12,365 nucleotides of DNA from positions 1 through 12,365 of the forward strand of contig ML770258.1 of NCBI GenBank assembly GCA_009733575.1, given 5' to 3'. The DNA is from Gymnopus androsaceus JB14. Its lineage: Eukaryota > Basidiomycota > Agaricomycetes > Agaricales > Omphalotaceae. Shown here in pieces: positions 1 to 9,312 of this stretch. A program made the position numbers and the translations under genes. A model generated the notes under the pieces. That model did not search any database. It saw only the letters and a list, made by a program, of their open reading frames with translations, and had not been told where the DNA came from. The first letter of the stretch is position 1, and each line of letters begins with the position of its first letter.

Positions 1-60
1 TTGTAAACTAATCCGCTTACAGTTGAAGTAATTTGTTGACATTGTAATATATTGCACTAG
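1..60 (+). repeat. Left terminal inverted repeat of copy 1
   Basis: Begins TTGTAAACTAATCCGC and contains TTGTTGACATTGTAATATAT. It pairs with the reverse complement of 1511-1577. The match is imperfect, so these are old or asymmetric TIRs. The end may extend left of the window. Confidence 0.45.
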
Positions 61-1510
61 TAGTAATTTGTAAACAAGCGGCGTGCCGTAGGTTGCTATA
101 ATAATATAACTTTACGTAAGATCTTACATAAGCAGGAAAACAACTACTACTTGTGATGTGGGCCAACACTACCGTGTAGCAGTTACTCGTTGCAGCAATC
201 TGCTTGAAATCCAAAAACAAAAATAGAAGTTTGTATATATTCAATATAAGTACAGGTCATTACATTCAAACAGTTACATACATCTACTATTTAGAATGAA
301 AAAAGCACAAAAATTATTGAATCATTCAGGAGAAAGTGAGGATTCAAGAGGATTATCCTAGAATATGAATCATGATGATGTGGACAAAATTTTCATATGT
401 ACCAGGCAATGCCCATAGATCATACTTAATCAGACTCCATTGCCCAGGATGTATAAAGCATACAGGAATCTAGAAGCAATGTTGAGGGAATAGTGCAGAG
501 GGAAATATTGATAAGTGCAATCATAATCAATGTTTTTGTCCTACTAATTCAAGCAAACATGCAAGCAAGAGATAAATGAGGTTCAACATGTTGGACACTG
601 AGGAAAGGAAAAGGAAGAAAACTGAAACACAAAAATATGAATTTTGCATTACAAGCCCATGGCTCCATGTAAGTAATGCATAGTGGGTGAGCAAACATGT
701 AAATCCCATTGTGGTTGAGTCAATACTACTATCAATGTCATAGTAGCAGTAATATACCTATGAATGTTAGTACTGAAAATTTTATTTAAAACTTGCTAGC
801 TTGGCTTTAAAACTTTGCAATATACATATTAGGATACACCTTAGACTTAATGATTCCAAACTTTGGTGACTGTACATTTTAATTTTTGATGTTGCCAGGA
901 TGGACCCGAAAATGCATCTGAAATTGGGGAGCAATGTACCAATTCCCATAAGTGCAATCCCAATGCTCTTTGCTGGCTCTCAAATATTCCACTTTGTTCA
1001 GAACCCTCTGAATGTACCAAGTAAACTGTCTTAGATACTCATATCCATGATATATCCTGAGTCCCAAGACATAAGAAAATTTATTGATTTTTTACCAGTG
1101 TACCACAACTAAAGAATCTTAAAGAATGCTCTACAAGCTTGAAATCTAACTTGACAAAACTCCTGAATATTTTCTTTCATTGTATTGTATACTTAGCTAG
1201 ATAGATCTTTTAAATACATCTATGAGAGTGTACAATAAAATTTTGAAGAGCAATGAATAAGTACGCTCTAGGGGAATGATTTATGGTCGGAAGCAATAGA
1301 CATTGATAGTAAGCGCTTTGACCGGCATGCAACGCTCCGCTTGCTCGCTTTGGGTGGCTGTGCGCGTTTTCCTTGCAACGAAGCAAACCCAATGATGTCA
1401 TCCGTGGTTTTACCGTTTGGGAAATCTCGGACTTAACATGTGCACGGCAAAGCGTGGAAAGGAAATACTATAATGAGCCCCAGACACTAAATTTGTATAC
1501 AAAAAAGCTT

Positions 1511-1577
1511 ACAAGTGTAATATACTGCAATGTCAACAAGATCGTTACAGCTGTAGGTCAGGTTGTTTGTATACAAG
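1511..1577 (-). repeat. Right terminal inverted repeat of copy 1
   Basis: On the minus strand this reads CTTGTATACAAACAACC and then TTGTTGACATTGCAGTATAT, closely paralleling the left end. A hairpin-forming sequence begins eight bases downstream. Confidence 0.45.
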
Positions 1578-1584
1578 ATGGCTT

Positions 1585-1620
1585 CCCGAATGGGATATCC
1601 TTTAGTATATCCCATTCGGG
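1585..1620. repeat. Perfect 14-bp inverted repeat (hairpin)
   Basis: CCCGAATGGGATAT (1585-1598) and ATATCCCATTCGGG (1607-1620) are exact reverse complements around an 8-base loop. The hairpin sits just outside the right TIR of copy 1. It could be a terminator-like fold, the joined ends of an excised transposon, or the end of another element. Function unknown. Confidence 0.8.
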
Positions 1621-1786
1621 CTTGGGTCTCACTTGTCCAAAAGTGGGCTTAGGCCCAATGCTCGAGAAGAGCAAAAAAGAATATTTATTTATTTTGTCCA
1701 GACTCCAGAAATGATCTGGTCCAGAACAATCCTCGGGTCCATTCTATTCCGCTGTTGTCCGTTCCGTACCCTGCCTGCCTGCCTCT

Positions 1787-1840
1787 CGCTTGCTTCCCGC
1801 CTCCTGCTTGCTTCCCGCCTCCCGCTTGCTACCTGTTCCC
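1787..1840. repeat. 18-bp tandem repeat, three units
   Basis: Units start at 1787, 1805 and 1823. The first two are CGCTTGCTTCCCGCCTCC and the same with an initial T. The third shares the first eight bases and then degenerates. C/T-rich low-complexity minisatellite. Confidence 0.85.
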
Positions 1841-2147
1841 TGGCCCCTCTCAAATTAGCCAATCCACATACTCTATTACATTGTGGATTACTATAAATAT
1901 ATAAGATATGCATACACTCCTTTTATCTGAAAAATGAAAAAAAAAAAAAACGAAACAATAACTTAGAAAAATGTATATCAAACATATCCATCCACTTATT
2001 GGGAAGAAAGAAACCACTTAGACAATATGCTTCCCACTCGCCTTCCGCCTCCCGCTCTTTGCCCTTCCTCGCTTGTGCCCTTCCCTCTATTGGAAATAAA
2101 ACCAAGAACAATACATATTGTATATATACTGCCATTGAAATGAAATT

Positions 2148-2267
2148 GGTATACCGGCTCTCATAGAATCTGAGCGCTTGTTAGACGCAGCTGCTTCGAA
2201 AAAAATCGGTATATTGGTTCTCACCAAATCTGGGTGCTTGTTACGCGCAGCAAATCTCCAAGAAAGA
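2148..2267. repeat. Diverged 60-bp tandem duplication
   Basis: Two adjacent units begin at GGTATACCGGCTCTCAT (2148) and GGTATATTGGTTCTCAC (2208). Both continue with ATCTGRGYGCTTGTTA and a CGCAGC block. Most differences are C/T or G/A, including CpG sites. Confidence 0.75.
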
Positions 2268-2532
2268 GGGTTTTATATAACTACTTATCAAGAAGCAACA
2301 ATACAGTAATTAGCATAGATTGTAGTGTAAAAGATGCAGCAAAAATATGTACAGTGAATAACAGCATGATGAAGTGAATAACATGCCGGCAAAACTAAAA
2401 AGAAATACAATATGGAACAACATACAGCAAAACCAGAGTGAGAGACAAGAAACTACAAAGCGGCACCAAAAAACAACCTAACAAAATATAGATTTACACA
2501 GATGCACAAAAATTCAGAATGGCAACAAGATA

Positions 2533-4695
2533 CTACATCACTCTTGCTCGTTTGGCAGGGGGATTATCACAATCTTCCCCCTCATCATCAACAACTTTAT
2601 ACTTCCCAATTTTCAAACGTTGGTTGCGTTCATCGATTGTCTCTGGGCCACCGAGCAGTTTCTGGGCACATTCTCGAGAGCTCCAACCCCCAGTAACCAC
2701 ATTAGGTGTCTGAAGTGGTTGAATCACACCGACACCTAAGGGAGGAATGTTCTCTTTTCCAACGCCGCTGACTTCTCCCTGAGACACCTGAGTAATCTGC
2801 TTCTTGGGCTGACTCCTCTTCCGCTTTGAAATAGTTTTGTTCAGCTCGAACAGTTTATTTGTCACTCCATCCGACGTGTCTTGTTCACCAGCTGCACAAT
2901 TTGGTGACAGAATTCCTAGCATATGCATATAATGTGCGTTCCATTCCTCCGGCCCAAGAAACAGACCTGGAGGGCGTTCTGGAGATGGCATAGGATTGGA
3001 TTGTGATCCGGTAGGAGATTCCGAATCGGAAAATGGAGTAGACAAGGGAATAGGGGGAGTAGGAGAACCAGTAGTCTCAGGTCCAGGCGATACAGCAGGA
3101 TCAATCGGTTCAGCTGGAGAAGGTATTGGCTGAGACAGAGGAGAAGGAGAAGGTGCAGGCTGAGACTGATGAGATGCCAGCAACTCTCTCAGAGCTGGAT
3201 CAATCAGCTCATCCAGAACAGGTGGCAATGGTGTTGGCAAGGATGGTGTTGGCTGAGAAGAAGCAACAGCCTCTCCAGTAGATGGAGATGGAGATAATAA
3301 TAGCTGAGATGGAGCAACACCTTGCTCTTCTGTAGATGAAGATGGCGATAGCTGAGATGGAACGACACCCTGCTCCCCTGTAGATGGAGATGCTGGTGGC
3401 TCAGAGGAAGTAGCCTTGACACTTTTGTTGACCTTTGCTAAAAGAAAAGCTTAACGTTCAAATAATTCAAGAGTCAAAATAAAACAATGCACGGATAGCC
3501 CTTCGTGCAAACACCAAAAACAGATTCAGAATCAACTGGTTGAATGTAGGACAGGCCTGATCAAACTCTAGTCCAGTCACGCTCTTACCATGGTGACAAC
3601 TGGGTGAACCAATTAACAGAACGTTGAACGAATAAAGGAATTGTTTACTCGAGTGAAACTACAAATTTTCTGAGTCTTTGGGTCTCGGGCAGCACCAAGA
3701 ATAGACAAAGCCATTGGCATCTTTCTACCTAAGTTTGCAGCGAACTGGCCAAGGATACCTGGTAATGCCACAAAGAAACTGCATATTTGAATGAGCAACG
3801 ATCCATCAAGGACAGTAAACAAAAACTTACGCATCCAAGTCTTTCCCTCCAAGAAAGCTATCCAGCTGCTCATCTGCTGACTGGTCTGCCTCGCCAGACT
3901 TGGCAGCTTCTTTGTCAGAGTCGGACTTGTCATCAGCGGCGGAGTGTTTGGCAGCCTGTAGGTCCTCAACGTGTTTCTTGACTTCCGGTGAAGCCAAGTC
4001 CCACTTTTGGTTCGCGATTCGATGGACAATTTTCAAGTGGTCACCCCTGGATACTTTTCCATCCTCACACTGGGCTGCAAGTACGGAGATTTCAGTGTTA
4101 CATTCATCTCGGAATGTGTCATAGTATTCCATTCTAAATAGCTCTTGTATTTTGTGAGTACATTCTTTTTTCATGTGTTTGTCAGGGTTATTGGTAGAGG
4201 AGGAAACTGAAGTCAACATCTCGCCGGACACAAGGTCAACAGTCATGTTGAAGGATGGGGCATTGCCTTTGCGCCATCTTTGAGTGTTGGAAGTGTTATT
4301 AAACCAATAGTAAACAGACTGTCAAGGATGTTAATCACTGATCCGGACGATGACCATATGCTCAAAAAGCAAAAATAACATACATCTTGATGCTTTTTAA
4401 CCAGGACCGCCACAGTGTGTGCCTCTTCAGGGCCGAGGTCCTCTGCATCCTGACCCTCAACTGGAAAGGCTTCAAGATACTGACCCTTGATCAACGGCCA
4501 AAAATCCGAAAGCTTATTGCAACTTTGGTGGCTATAAAAATCGGGAAGACAAATTTTCAACCAAGCAACCTGTTTGGTGCTCTTCACAATTCGGCTTGAG
4601 ATGATCAAGCCGGACTGAGCCTCCAATTTTGTCTGATCAGCTTTAGGCTTCAAGGGCTTTTTGCGGCTTTTTGATTGAGATTTATCTTTAGGCAT
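2533..4695 (-). CDS. Gene A: spliced hypothetical protein, WFNN-motif family, Pro/Ser-rich C-terminus
   Basis: Proposed exons: 4695-4384, 4318-3831, 3778 to about 3662, 3599-3493 and 3437-2533. Start MPKDKSQSKSRKKP at 4695 is basic. The second exon opens with VYYWFNN, and the third holds LGQFAANLGRK and ARDPKTQK. This order resembles an agaricomycete-expanded family of unknown function with an (I/V)xxWFNN block and a GGxxDPR-like block; that is from memory, not a search. Residues from the last exon are Pro/Ser/Gln-rich with repeated SPSTGEQ/PSQLSP units (about 3250-3420), then basic patches SKRKRSQPKKQ and PPAKRARVM that could be nuclear localisation signals. Introns of 65, 52 and 55 bases have GT-AG ends and keep frame. 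The third intron does not: I could not find a donor restoring phase between exons 3 and 4, so a missed splice or a one-base lesion is possible. Function not known; nuclear location is inferred. Confidence 0.6.
3250..3420 (-). repeat. Ser/Pro/Gln-rich coding tandem repeat in gene A
   Basis: On the minus strand three imperfect units of roughly 48-54 bases encode variants of PSTGEQGVVPSQLSP. This is expandable low-complexity coding sequence, probably a disordered linker between the conserved N-terminal half and the NLS-like C-terminus. Confidence 0.6.
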
Positions 4696-4929
4696 TTCGA
4701 CGTAGGCTTTGTAGCTCTACAGTGCCTACAGCCTGTAGATATTTGTAGATTTTTGTGTGTGAAGGGTGAGTCAGACTATGAACCAAGCACCTATACACCT
4801 CTCGACTATACAGGCGATCTCATGTGGATCTATATACTATACAGTCAATCTCACGTAGATTTCAATTTAACCCAACATTTTAGGGTTAAAATTCAACTCA
4901 AACTCAACCTTCATCATCAAAACTTTGCT
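4696..4929. promoter_or_regulatory. Divergent promoter region between gene A and gene B
   Basis: Gene A starts at 4695 on the minus strand and gene B at 4930 on the plus strand, leaving 234 bases. Inside are two near-copies of ACTATACAG..AATCTCA-GT-GAT-T starting near 4804 and 4837, a TATA-like TATATACTATA near 4831, and the inverted pair TTTAACCC / GGGTTAAA around 4866-4889. A bidirectional promoter is inferred from layout; no factor is identified. Confidence 0.4.
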
Positions 4930-5733
4930 ATGCAACAAACAACTCTTCCTCCTGCTTTCTATGAAGCAATGACTTCACTCATTCAAGCCCTTAATACAAT
5001 GGCCATAGCCAATCGTAAGTATTCATTCCCAACATTCAAATGCTGTCATTCATTTTTTCCATCTTCTCACCGCAGCACTCATTACAACTCCCGCGATCGG
5101 TAAGTTTTGGCATTCAAACTCATTCTTGCTTTCCACAGTGCCCAGCTCAAACGACACGACTGGTGCAGGCGCTCCAGGTTAGCCTTCCATTGTTTTTTTT
5201 CTACTTTATTAACTTGTCCTCAGGGCCCAACTCAAACGCTTCCCCTGTTGCTGGTGCTGCTGGTCTTGCAGGTTTGTCCTTTTTTTTTTTTTTCCTTTTT
5301 TATTTTATTTTGAACTTTCACTCACTAGCTTGTTTTTCCAGGGCTTACGACGACTATCCCTGTGCCCCCTACTGGTACTGGTGCAGCCAAATCTTTTTCC
5401 AAAACCTTTGCTCATGTATCTCCGGTATCTCCAGGGCCCATGATGACTGCTCCGGTCTCAATCCCTGCTCCACTTACTAGTGTGTACTGTGGATATTGCT
5501 CCACGCCATGCTGCTCACGCAATCTCTTTAGGTTGTTCCACGCTGGCTATGGAGCCATTGATGACTCCAGGTAAGCTTGTGCAAAGCCTTCCAACCAACA
5601 TTTACTGATCGCGACTGATTAAATTTGAACAGCAAGCGTCCCTGGAGTTGAGCCTACTGTTATGTGTGGGTGCTCTTGTCACCTCACTGCAACATCCTTG
5701 TCTGGCGTCTGGTACGCTATCACAAAGGGCTGA
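4930..5733 (+). CDS. Gene B: predicted small Pro/Ser/Thr/Gly-rich protein, seven small exons
   Basis: Proposed exons: 4930-5014, 5076-5099, 5139-5177, 5224-5271, 5342-5479, 5532-5570 and 5633-5733 (TGA 5731-5733). The five internal exons are 24, 39, 48, 138 and 39 bases, all multiples of three, and every one of the six introns falls after the first codon base (phase 1). Each has GT and AG ends, and the joined frame has no stop. The product is about 157 residues. It starts MQQTTLPPAFYEAMTSL, runs through Ala/Gly/Pro/Thr-rich text such as GAAGLAGLTTTIPVPP, and ends with a Cys-containing tail (MCGCSCHL). No domain or signal peptide is recognised. The regular phasing is the main evidence that it is real. 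Donors GTTAGC, GTTTGT and GTGTGT are weak, so some junctions may be wrong. Its last exon lies 20 bases before the displaced KDZ fragment. Confidence 0.45.
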
Positions 5734-5753
5734 CGAGTTGGCGTTTACTCCTC

Positions 5754-5907
5754 ATCTTGTAAGAACAACTTGTTCACTCATTTCTTTCTTAGGTTTGAGG
5801 ATCACTTGGTGTAAGGCCTCTGCCAGAGCACACCAATGGCAAGAAGAATGTCTTCTTATCCAGGAAGAAATGCAACGGTCTCTTGCGACACTCGAAAAAC
5901 AGGTGCT
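5754..5907 (+). repeat. Inverted repeat arm 1 (KDZ last intron/exon)
   Basis: This 154-base arm pairs with arm 2 at 7800-7953, two mismatches and no indels. The arms enclose 1.9 kb containing the KDZ C-terminal codons, the 6125-6389 spacer and repeat copy 2. Confidence 0.9.
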
Positions 5908-6124
5908 ACAGTGGGAGACACGCACCGCTGATAGCCTCAAAGCGCAATTTTGTGATCTGAGTCCGGAAGCAATTGAGGGACGGTCTGCGTATGCTGCTCG
6001 TCAGTCATCACTGCAAAGAAACCTGGCTGTGTTTTGTATGAGCAAGTGGACAAAGACATTGGATGAGCTCACTATGGGTCCCGGAGGCATATCACTTAAT
6101 GGTTCGGAGTATATCCTAGCATAG
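5754..6124 (+). pseudogene. Displaced 3' end of a KDZ transposase gene
   Basis: Bases 5754-5907 match the reverse complement of 7800-7953 with two mismatches. The match begins inside what is the last intron of the KDZ relic, includes its TTTCTTAG acceptor, and then encodes LRITWCKASARAHQWQEE, a KDZ C-terminal block. Unlike the minus-strand copy, this one continues past 5907 with QWETRTADSLKAQF and EGRSAYAARQSSLQRNL to a TAG at 6122-6124. The EGRSAYAARQ stretch resembles the usual KDZ C-terminal 'AxGLxAYAxRQ' motif. Acceptor exon start is 5793. No upstream KDZ exon exists on this strand; gene B precedes it. A frame stays open from 5648 through the intron into this block, so a chimeric transcript cannot be excluded. 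Two mismatches are both A here versus G there. Confidence 0.7.
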
Positions 6125-6389
6125 CCGTATAGTATGCTTATGACTTAAAACACTTTATACAGCCAGTTTTGCACATGAAAGACATATTTGGTAATGAGCA
6201 GTTCAAAAATTGGATTGGGCTGGAAAGTAGGTCATAATTCCGAATTTTGGCATTTGAGCCCAATTTCCAACTCATTTAAATTGATTTGGGACTTACGACA
6301 AGCGCGCAGACGGATTGGGAATTGATCTAATTGGCCTTGAAAAGTCGGAGCAGAATTTGGCATGCGTTGACCTACAAGTAGTAGATGTT
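6125..6389. other. Intergenic spacer between KDZ fragment and repeat copy 2
   Basis: AT-rich, no ORF of interest. It repeats the theme TTGGGAATT/AATTTGGCAT in both orientations (near 6235-6265 and 6318-6362) as a loose, low-quality inverted repeat. It may be the 3' flank of the original KDZ gene. Confidence 0.4.
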
Positions 6390-6451
6390 TTGTAAACTAA
6401 TCCGCTTACAGTTGAAGTAATTTGTTGACATTGTAATATATTGCACTAGTA

Positions 6452-6485
6452 GTAATTTGTAAACAAGCGGCGTGCCGTAGGTTGC
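6452..6485 (+). repeat. 34-bp inverted repeat, left arm
   Basis: Pairs with 7766-7799, with mismatches only in the GGC(G/A)TGCC(G/A)TAGG part. The same 34 bases occur at 63-96 in copy 1. Confidence 0.8.
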
Positions 6486-7765
6486 TATAATAATATAACT
6501 TTACGTAAGATCTTACATAAGCAGGAAAACAACTACTACTTGTGATGTGGGCCAACACTACCGTGTAGCAGTTACTCGTTGCAGCAATCTGCTTGAAATC
6601 CAAAAACAAAAATAGAAGTTTGTATATATTCAATATAAGTACAGGTCATTACATTCAAACAGTTACATACATCTACTATTTAGAATGAAAAAAGCACAAA
6701 AATTATTGAATCATTCAGGAGAAAGTGAGGATTCAAGAGGATTATCCTAGAATATGAATCATGATGATGTGGACAAAATTTTCATATGTACCAGGCAATG
6801 CCCATAGATCATACTTAATCAGACTCCATTGCCCAGGATGTATAAAGCATACAGGAATCTAGAAGCAATGTTGAGGGAATAATGCAGAGGAAAATATTGA
6901 TAAGTGCAATCATAATCAATGTTTTGTCCTACTAATGCAAGCAAACATGCAAGCAAGAGATGAATGAGGTTCATCTGTTGGACACTGAGGAAAGGAAGAG
7001 GAAGAAAACTGAAACACAAAAAATATGAATTTTGCATTACAAGCCCACGGCTCCATGTAATGCATAGTGGGTGAGCAAACTTGTAAATTCCATTGTAGTT
7101 GAGGCAATACTACTATCAATGACATGGTAGCAGTAATGTACCTGCAAATGTTGGTACTGAAAATTTTATTTAAAACTTGCTAGATTGGCTTTATAACTTT
7201 GCAATATATTAGGATATACAGTACCTTAGACTTAATGATTCCAAACTTTGATGACTGTACATTTTAATTTTTGATGTTGCCAGGATGGACCTGAAAATGC
7301 ATCTGAACTGGGGAGCAATGTACCAATTCCCATAAGTGCAATCCCAATGCTCTTTGCTGGCTCTCAAATATTCCACTTTGTTCAGAACCCTCTGAATGTA
7401 CCAAGTAAACCTTCTTAGATACTCATATCCATGATATATTCTGAGTCCCAAGACATAAGAAAATTTATTGCTCTGTTACCACAACTAAAGAATCTTAAAG
7501 AATGCTCTACAAACTTGAAATCTGACTTGACAAAACTCCTGAATATTTTTCTTTCATTGTTTTGTATAATTAGCTAGATAGATCTTTTAAGTACATCTAT
7601 GAGAGTATATAATAAAATTTTGAAGAGCAATGAATAAGAAGTATGCTCAGAAGGGAAATGATTTATGGTCAGAAGCAGTAGACATTGTAAGCACTTTGAC
7701 TGGCACGCAACGCTCCACTTGCTTGCTTTGGCTGGTCAAAGCAAGCTGCGTACAATTGTGGCTGT

Positions 7766-7799
7766 GCAACCTATGGCATGCCGCTTGTTTACAAATTAC
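7766..7799 (-). repeat. 34-bp inverted repeat, right arm
   Basis: Minus strand starts GTAATTTGTAAACAAGCGGC. It abuts the KDZ exon directly at 7800, so the gene is broken exactly at the end of this repeat. Confidence 0.8.
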
Positions 7800-7953
7800 A
7801 GCACCTGTTTTTCGAGTGTCGCAAGAGACCGTTGCATTTCTTCCTGGATAAGAAGACATCCTTCTTGCCATTGGTGTGCTCTGGCAGAGGCCTTACACCA
7901 AGTGATCCTCAAACCTAAGAAAGAAATGAGTGAACAAGTCGTTCTTACAAGAT
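7800..7953 (-). repeat. Inverted repeat arm 2 (KDZ last intron/exon)
   Basis: Partner of 5754-5907. It includes part of the KDZ intron (7915-7962) and the start of its last exon. Confidence 0.9.
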
Positions 7954-9306
7954 AGGACTTACTATCATGAATTGCTTCATCATCCTCCTTATCCACACCC
8001 GTAGCACACCAGATCCAAGACAGCATGACATCCATCTCCCGTTCATCATTTAAAGCATCCCATTCAATCCTGCGAATATCCTCCAGACAAAGCTTTTGTA
8101 GTTCACTGGCAACACGACCGACCTTCCCAGCATACTTCTCTACCACAGCAAATGAAGCCCTGTACCTCGCAGCACATACATCAATCTTGGAGGAAATCGC
8201 ATTGACGGTTTGGCTACTCTTTGTTCCATTGTACTGACCATGGAGGTACTTGAGCTTGTACGCGATTAGCCCTGTGCGTGCCAGCAAATGCTTTCATATT
8301 TGTTCAAGTGAATCGTGGCAGGCTGTGAAGTGCAATCACCATCCTATATCCAGTAGGACTTTGGAGCACATTCTGCCAAGTTTGAGGACTTCGGAGGGCA
8401 AGAGTAGAGGAACATTCCAAAGTGCACCACTTCCGGGCATTGAGTTGAGCTGGTCACGCATAACCACCACATGAGGCATATGAAGTCACTGGGCCTCAAA
8501 GAACGCATCCATTTGACTGAGTATGCTAAAGCCACGATCTGAGAGTCGCGCCTTCTGCAGGTCTGTCAGATGCAGGCTTTGATGCTCGGAGTCCCATTTG
8601 AAATGTTGGCTATTAAATCACAAGTGAGTAATCAATGTGGCCAAACAAATGTAACAAGACTCACATAACCTCTTCGAGATCCAAACCTTCCGCAATAAGA
8701 GTTGTCGCAGAAACTGTTGTTTTGATCGCTTTCTTCCCAAAGTCCTTTTTTGTGCACTCTTCCTCCTCCAATGCAAGCTCCAACTGCACACAATGGCCAG
8801 TAGCAGCTGTCAAAGGCCTGTTAATTGGTTAGGATAATGTGAAATGAAGTTGTACTTACATCAAACTTTCAGAATGAATGGATTAGGCTTTGTGTTGTCG
8901 AGTTCCCAGGCCATCTTTGCATCTGCCCATTCCTCCACGAATTCTGGTTTGATGTTCTTGGATAGGTTCTTGAGAGCCTCAACTTGTATGGGCCTGTTCT
9001 CCAATGCCTCTTCTGCGCAATCTATAAGGTAAGATGCTAAAGACAGAAGGTAAAATGAAGAAGGGAAATGGAATTAGATAACACGTACATAAATTTATGG
9101 TCTTTCTCCAATTCCAGTCACCAAAATGTTCGTCCAACATATCGCGATGCAAGCCTGGTCCCATCTTCTTCGTACTACCTGCCAAGCTATTTGAAATAGC
9201 CCATGCATGCTCTGGGCCATCTGCGTCCATTCAACCAACACCAGGTGCCCAATTGAAGGAGAAAATGTTTCAGCATCACTCTATATGTGCATTGAGATGG
9301 AATTTG

Positions 9307-9312
9307 GGCACC
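9307..9312. repeat. Possible left target-site duplication of the foldback element
   Basis: GGCACC directly left of the element is repeated at 10067-10072. Flanking bases differ, so the duplication is either 6 bp or longer and decayed. Confidence 0.4.

Larger units (their letters stand above)
1..1577. mobile_element. Repeat element copy 1, non-coding, with diverged terminal inverted repeats
   Basis: Bases 1 to about 1346 repeat at 6390 to about 7735 in the same orientation. The first 492 bases are identical; beyond that the copies differ by roughly 7 percent by eye. The left end (1-60) matches the reverse complement of 1511-1577 at about 70-75 percent, sharing a TTGTTGACATTG core and flanking AT-rich blocks. 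This suggests a TIR-bearing non-autonomous DNA element. Bases 1493-1504 form the 12-bp palindrome TTTGTATACAAA. I see no convincing gene inside: the small ORFs have no recognisable motif, and the 75-residue minus-strand ORF recurs only because the DNA is repeated. The right 200 bases (1347-1577) are not shared with copy 2. The left edge may be cut by the window. Confidence 0.6.
1621..2532. other. Gene-free stretch with short tandem repeats
   Basis: No coding region is convincing here. It contains an 18-bp tandem repeat (1787-1840), a related C/T-rich patch near 2036-2090, a poly-A tract near 1935, and a 60-bp tandem duplication (2148-2267). The last 260 bases are AT-rich and lie downstream of gene A's stop codon, so they probably hold its 3' UTR. 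Confidence 0.6.
6390..7799. mobile_element. Repeat element copy 2, non-coding
   Basis: Direct repeat of 1 to about 1346. Bases 6390-6881 are identical to 1-492; after that substitutions and small indels are frequent. It has its own inverted ends: 6452-6485 (GTAATTTGTAAACAAGCGGC start) and the reverse complement of 7766-7799, 34 bases with two mismatches, both G/A at CpG. The outer 62 bases present on the left (6390-6451) have no partner on the right, where KDZ sequence starts at 7800. So the right end was lost or replaced, or the 34-bp repeats are the true ends of an inner element. Near 7690-7735 it reads TpG/CpA at several sites where copy 1 has CpG. Confidence 0.65.

Noticed and set aside
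1373..1896. Plus-strand ORFs of 113 and 87 residues
   Set aside because: They run through a TIR, a hairpin and an 18-bp tandem repeat; composition is low-complexity and no domain is visible.
2502..2713. Two overlapping 64-residue plus-strand ORFs
   Set aside because: They are antisense to the C-terminal exon of gene A, which has the better coding character.
17..6633. Identical 75-residue minus-strand ORFs at 17-244 and 6406-6633
   Set aside because: They are identical only because they lie in the identical part of a DNA repeat. No motif, splice context or family resemblance supports a protein.
7665..7955. Plus-strand ORF across the repeat/KDZ junction
   Set aside because: It is antisense to the KDZ last exon and fuses repeat sequence to it; an artefact of the junction.
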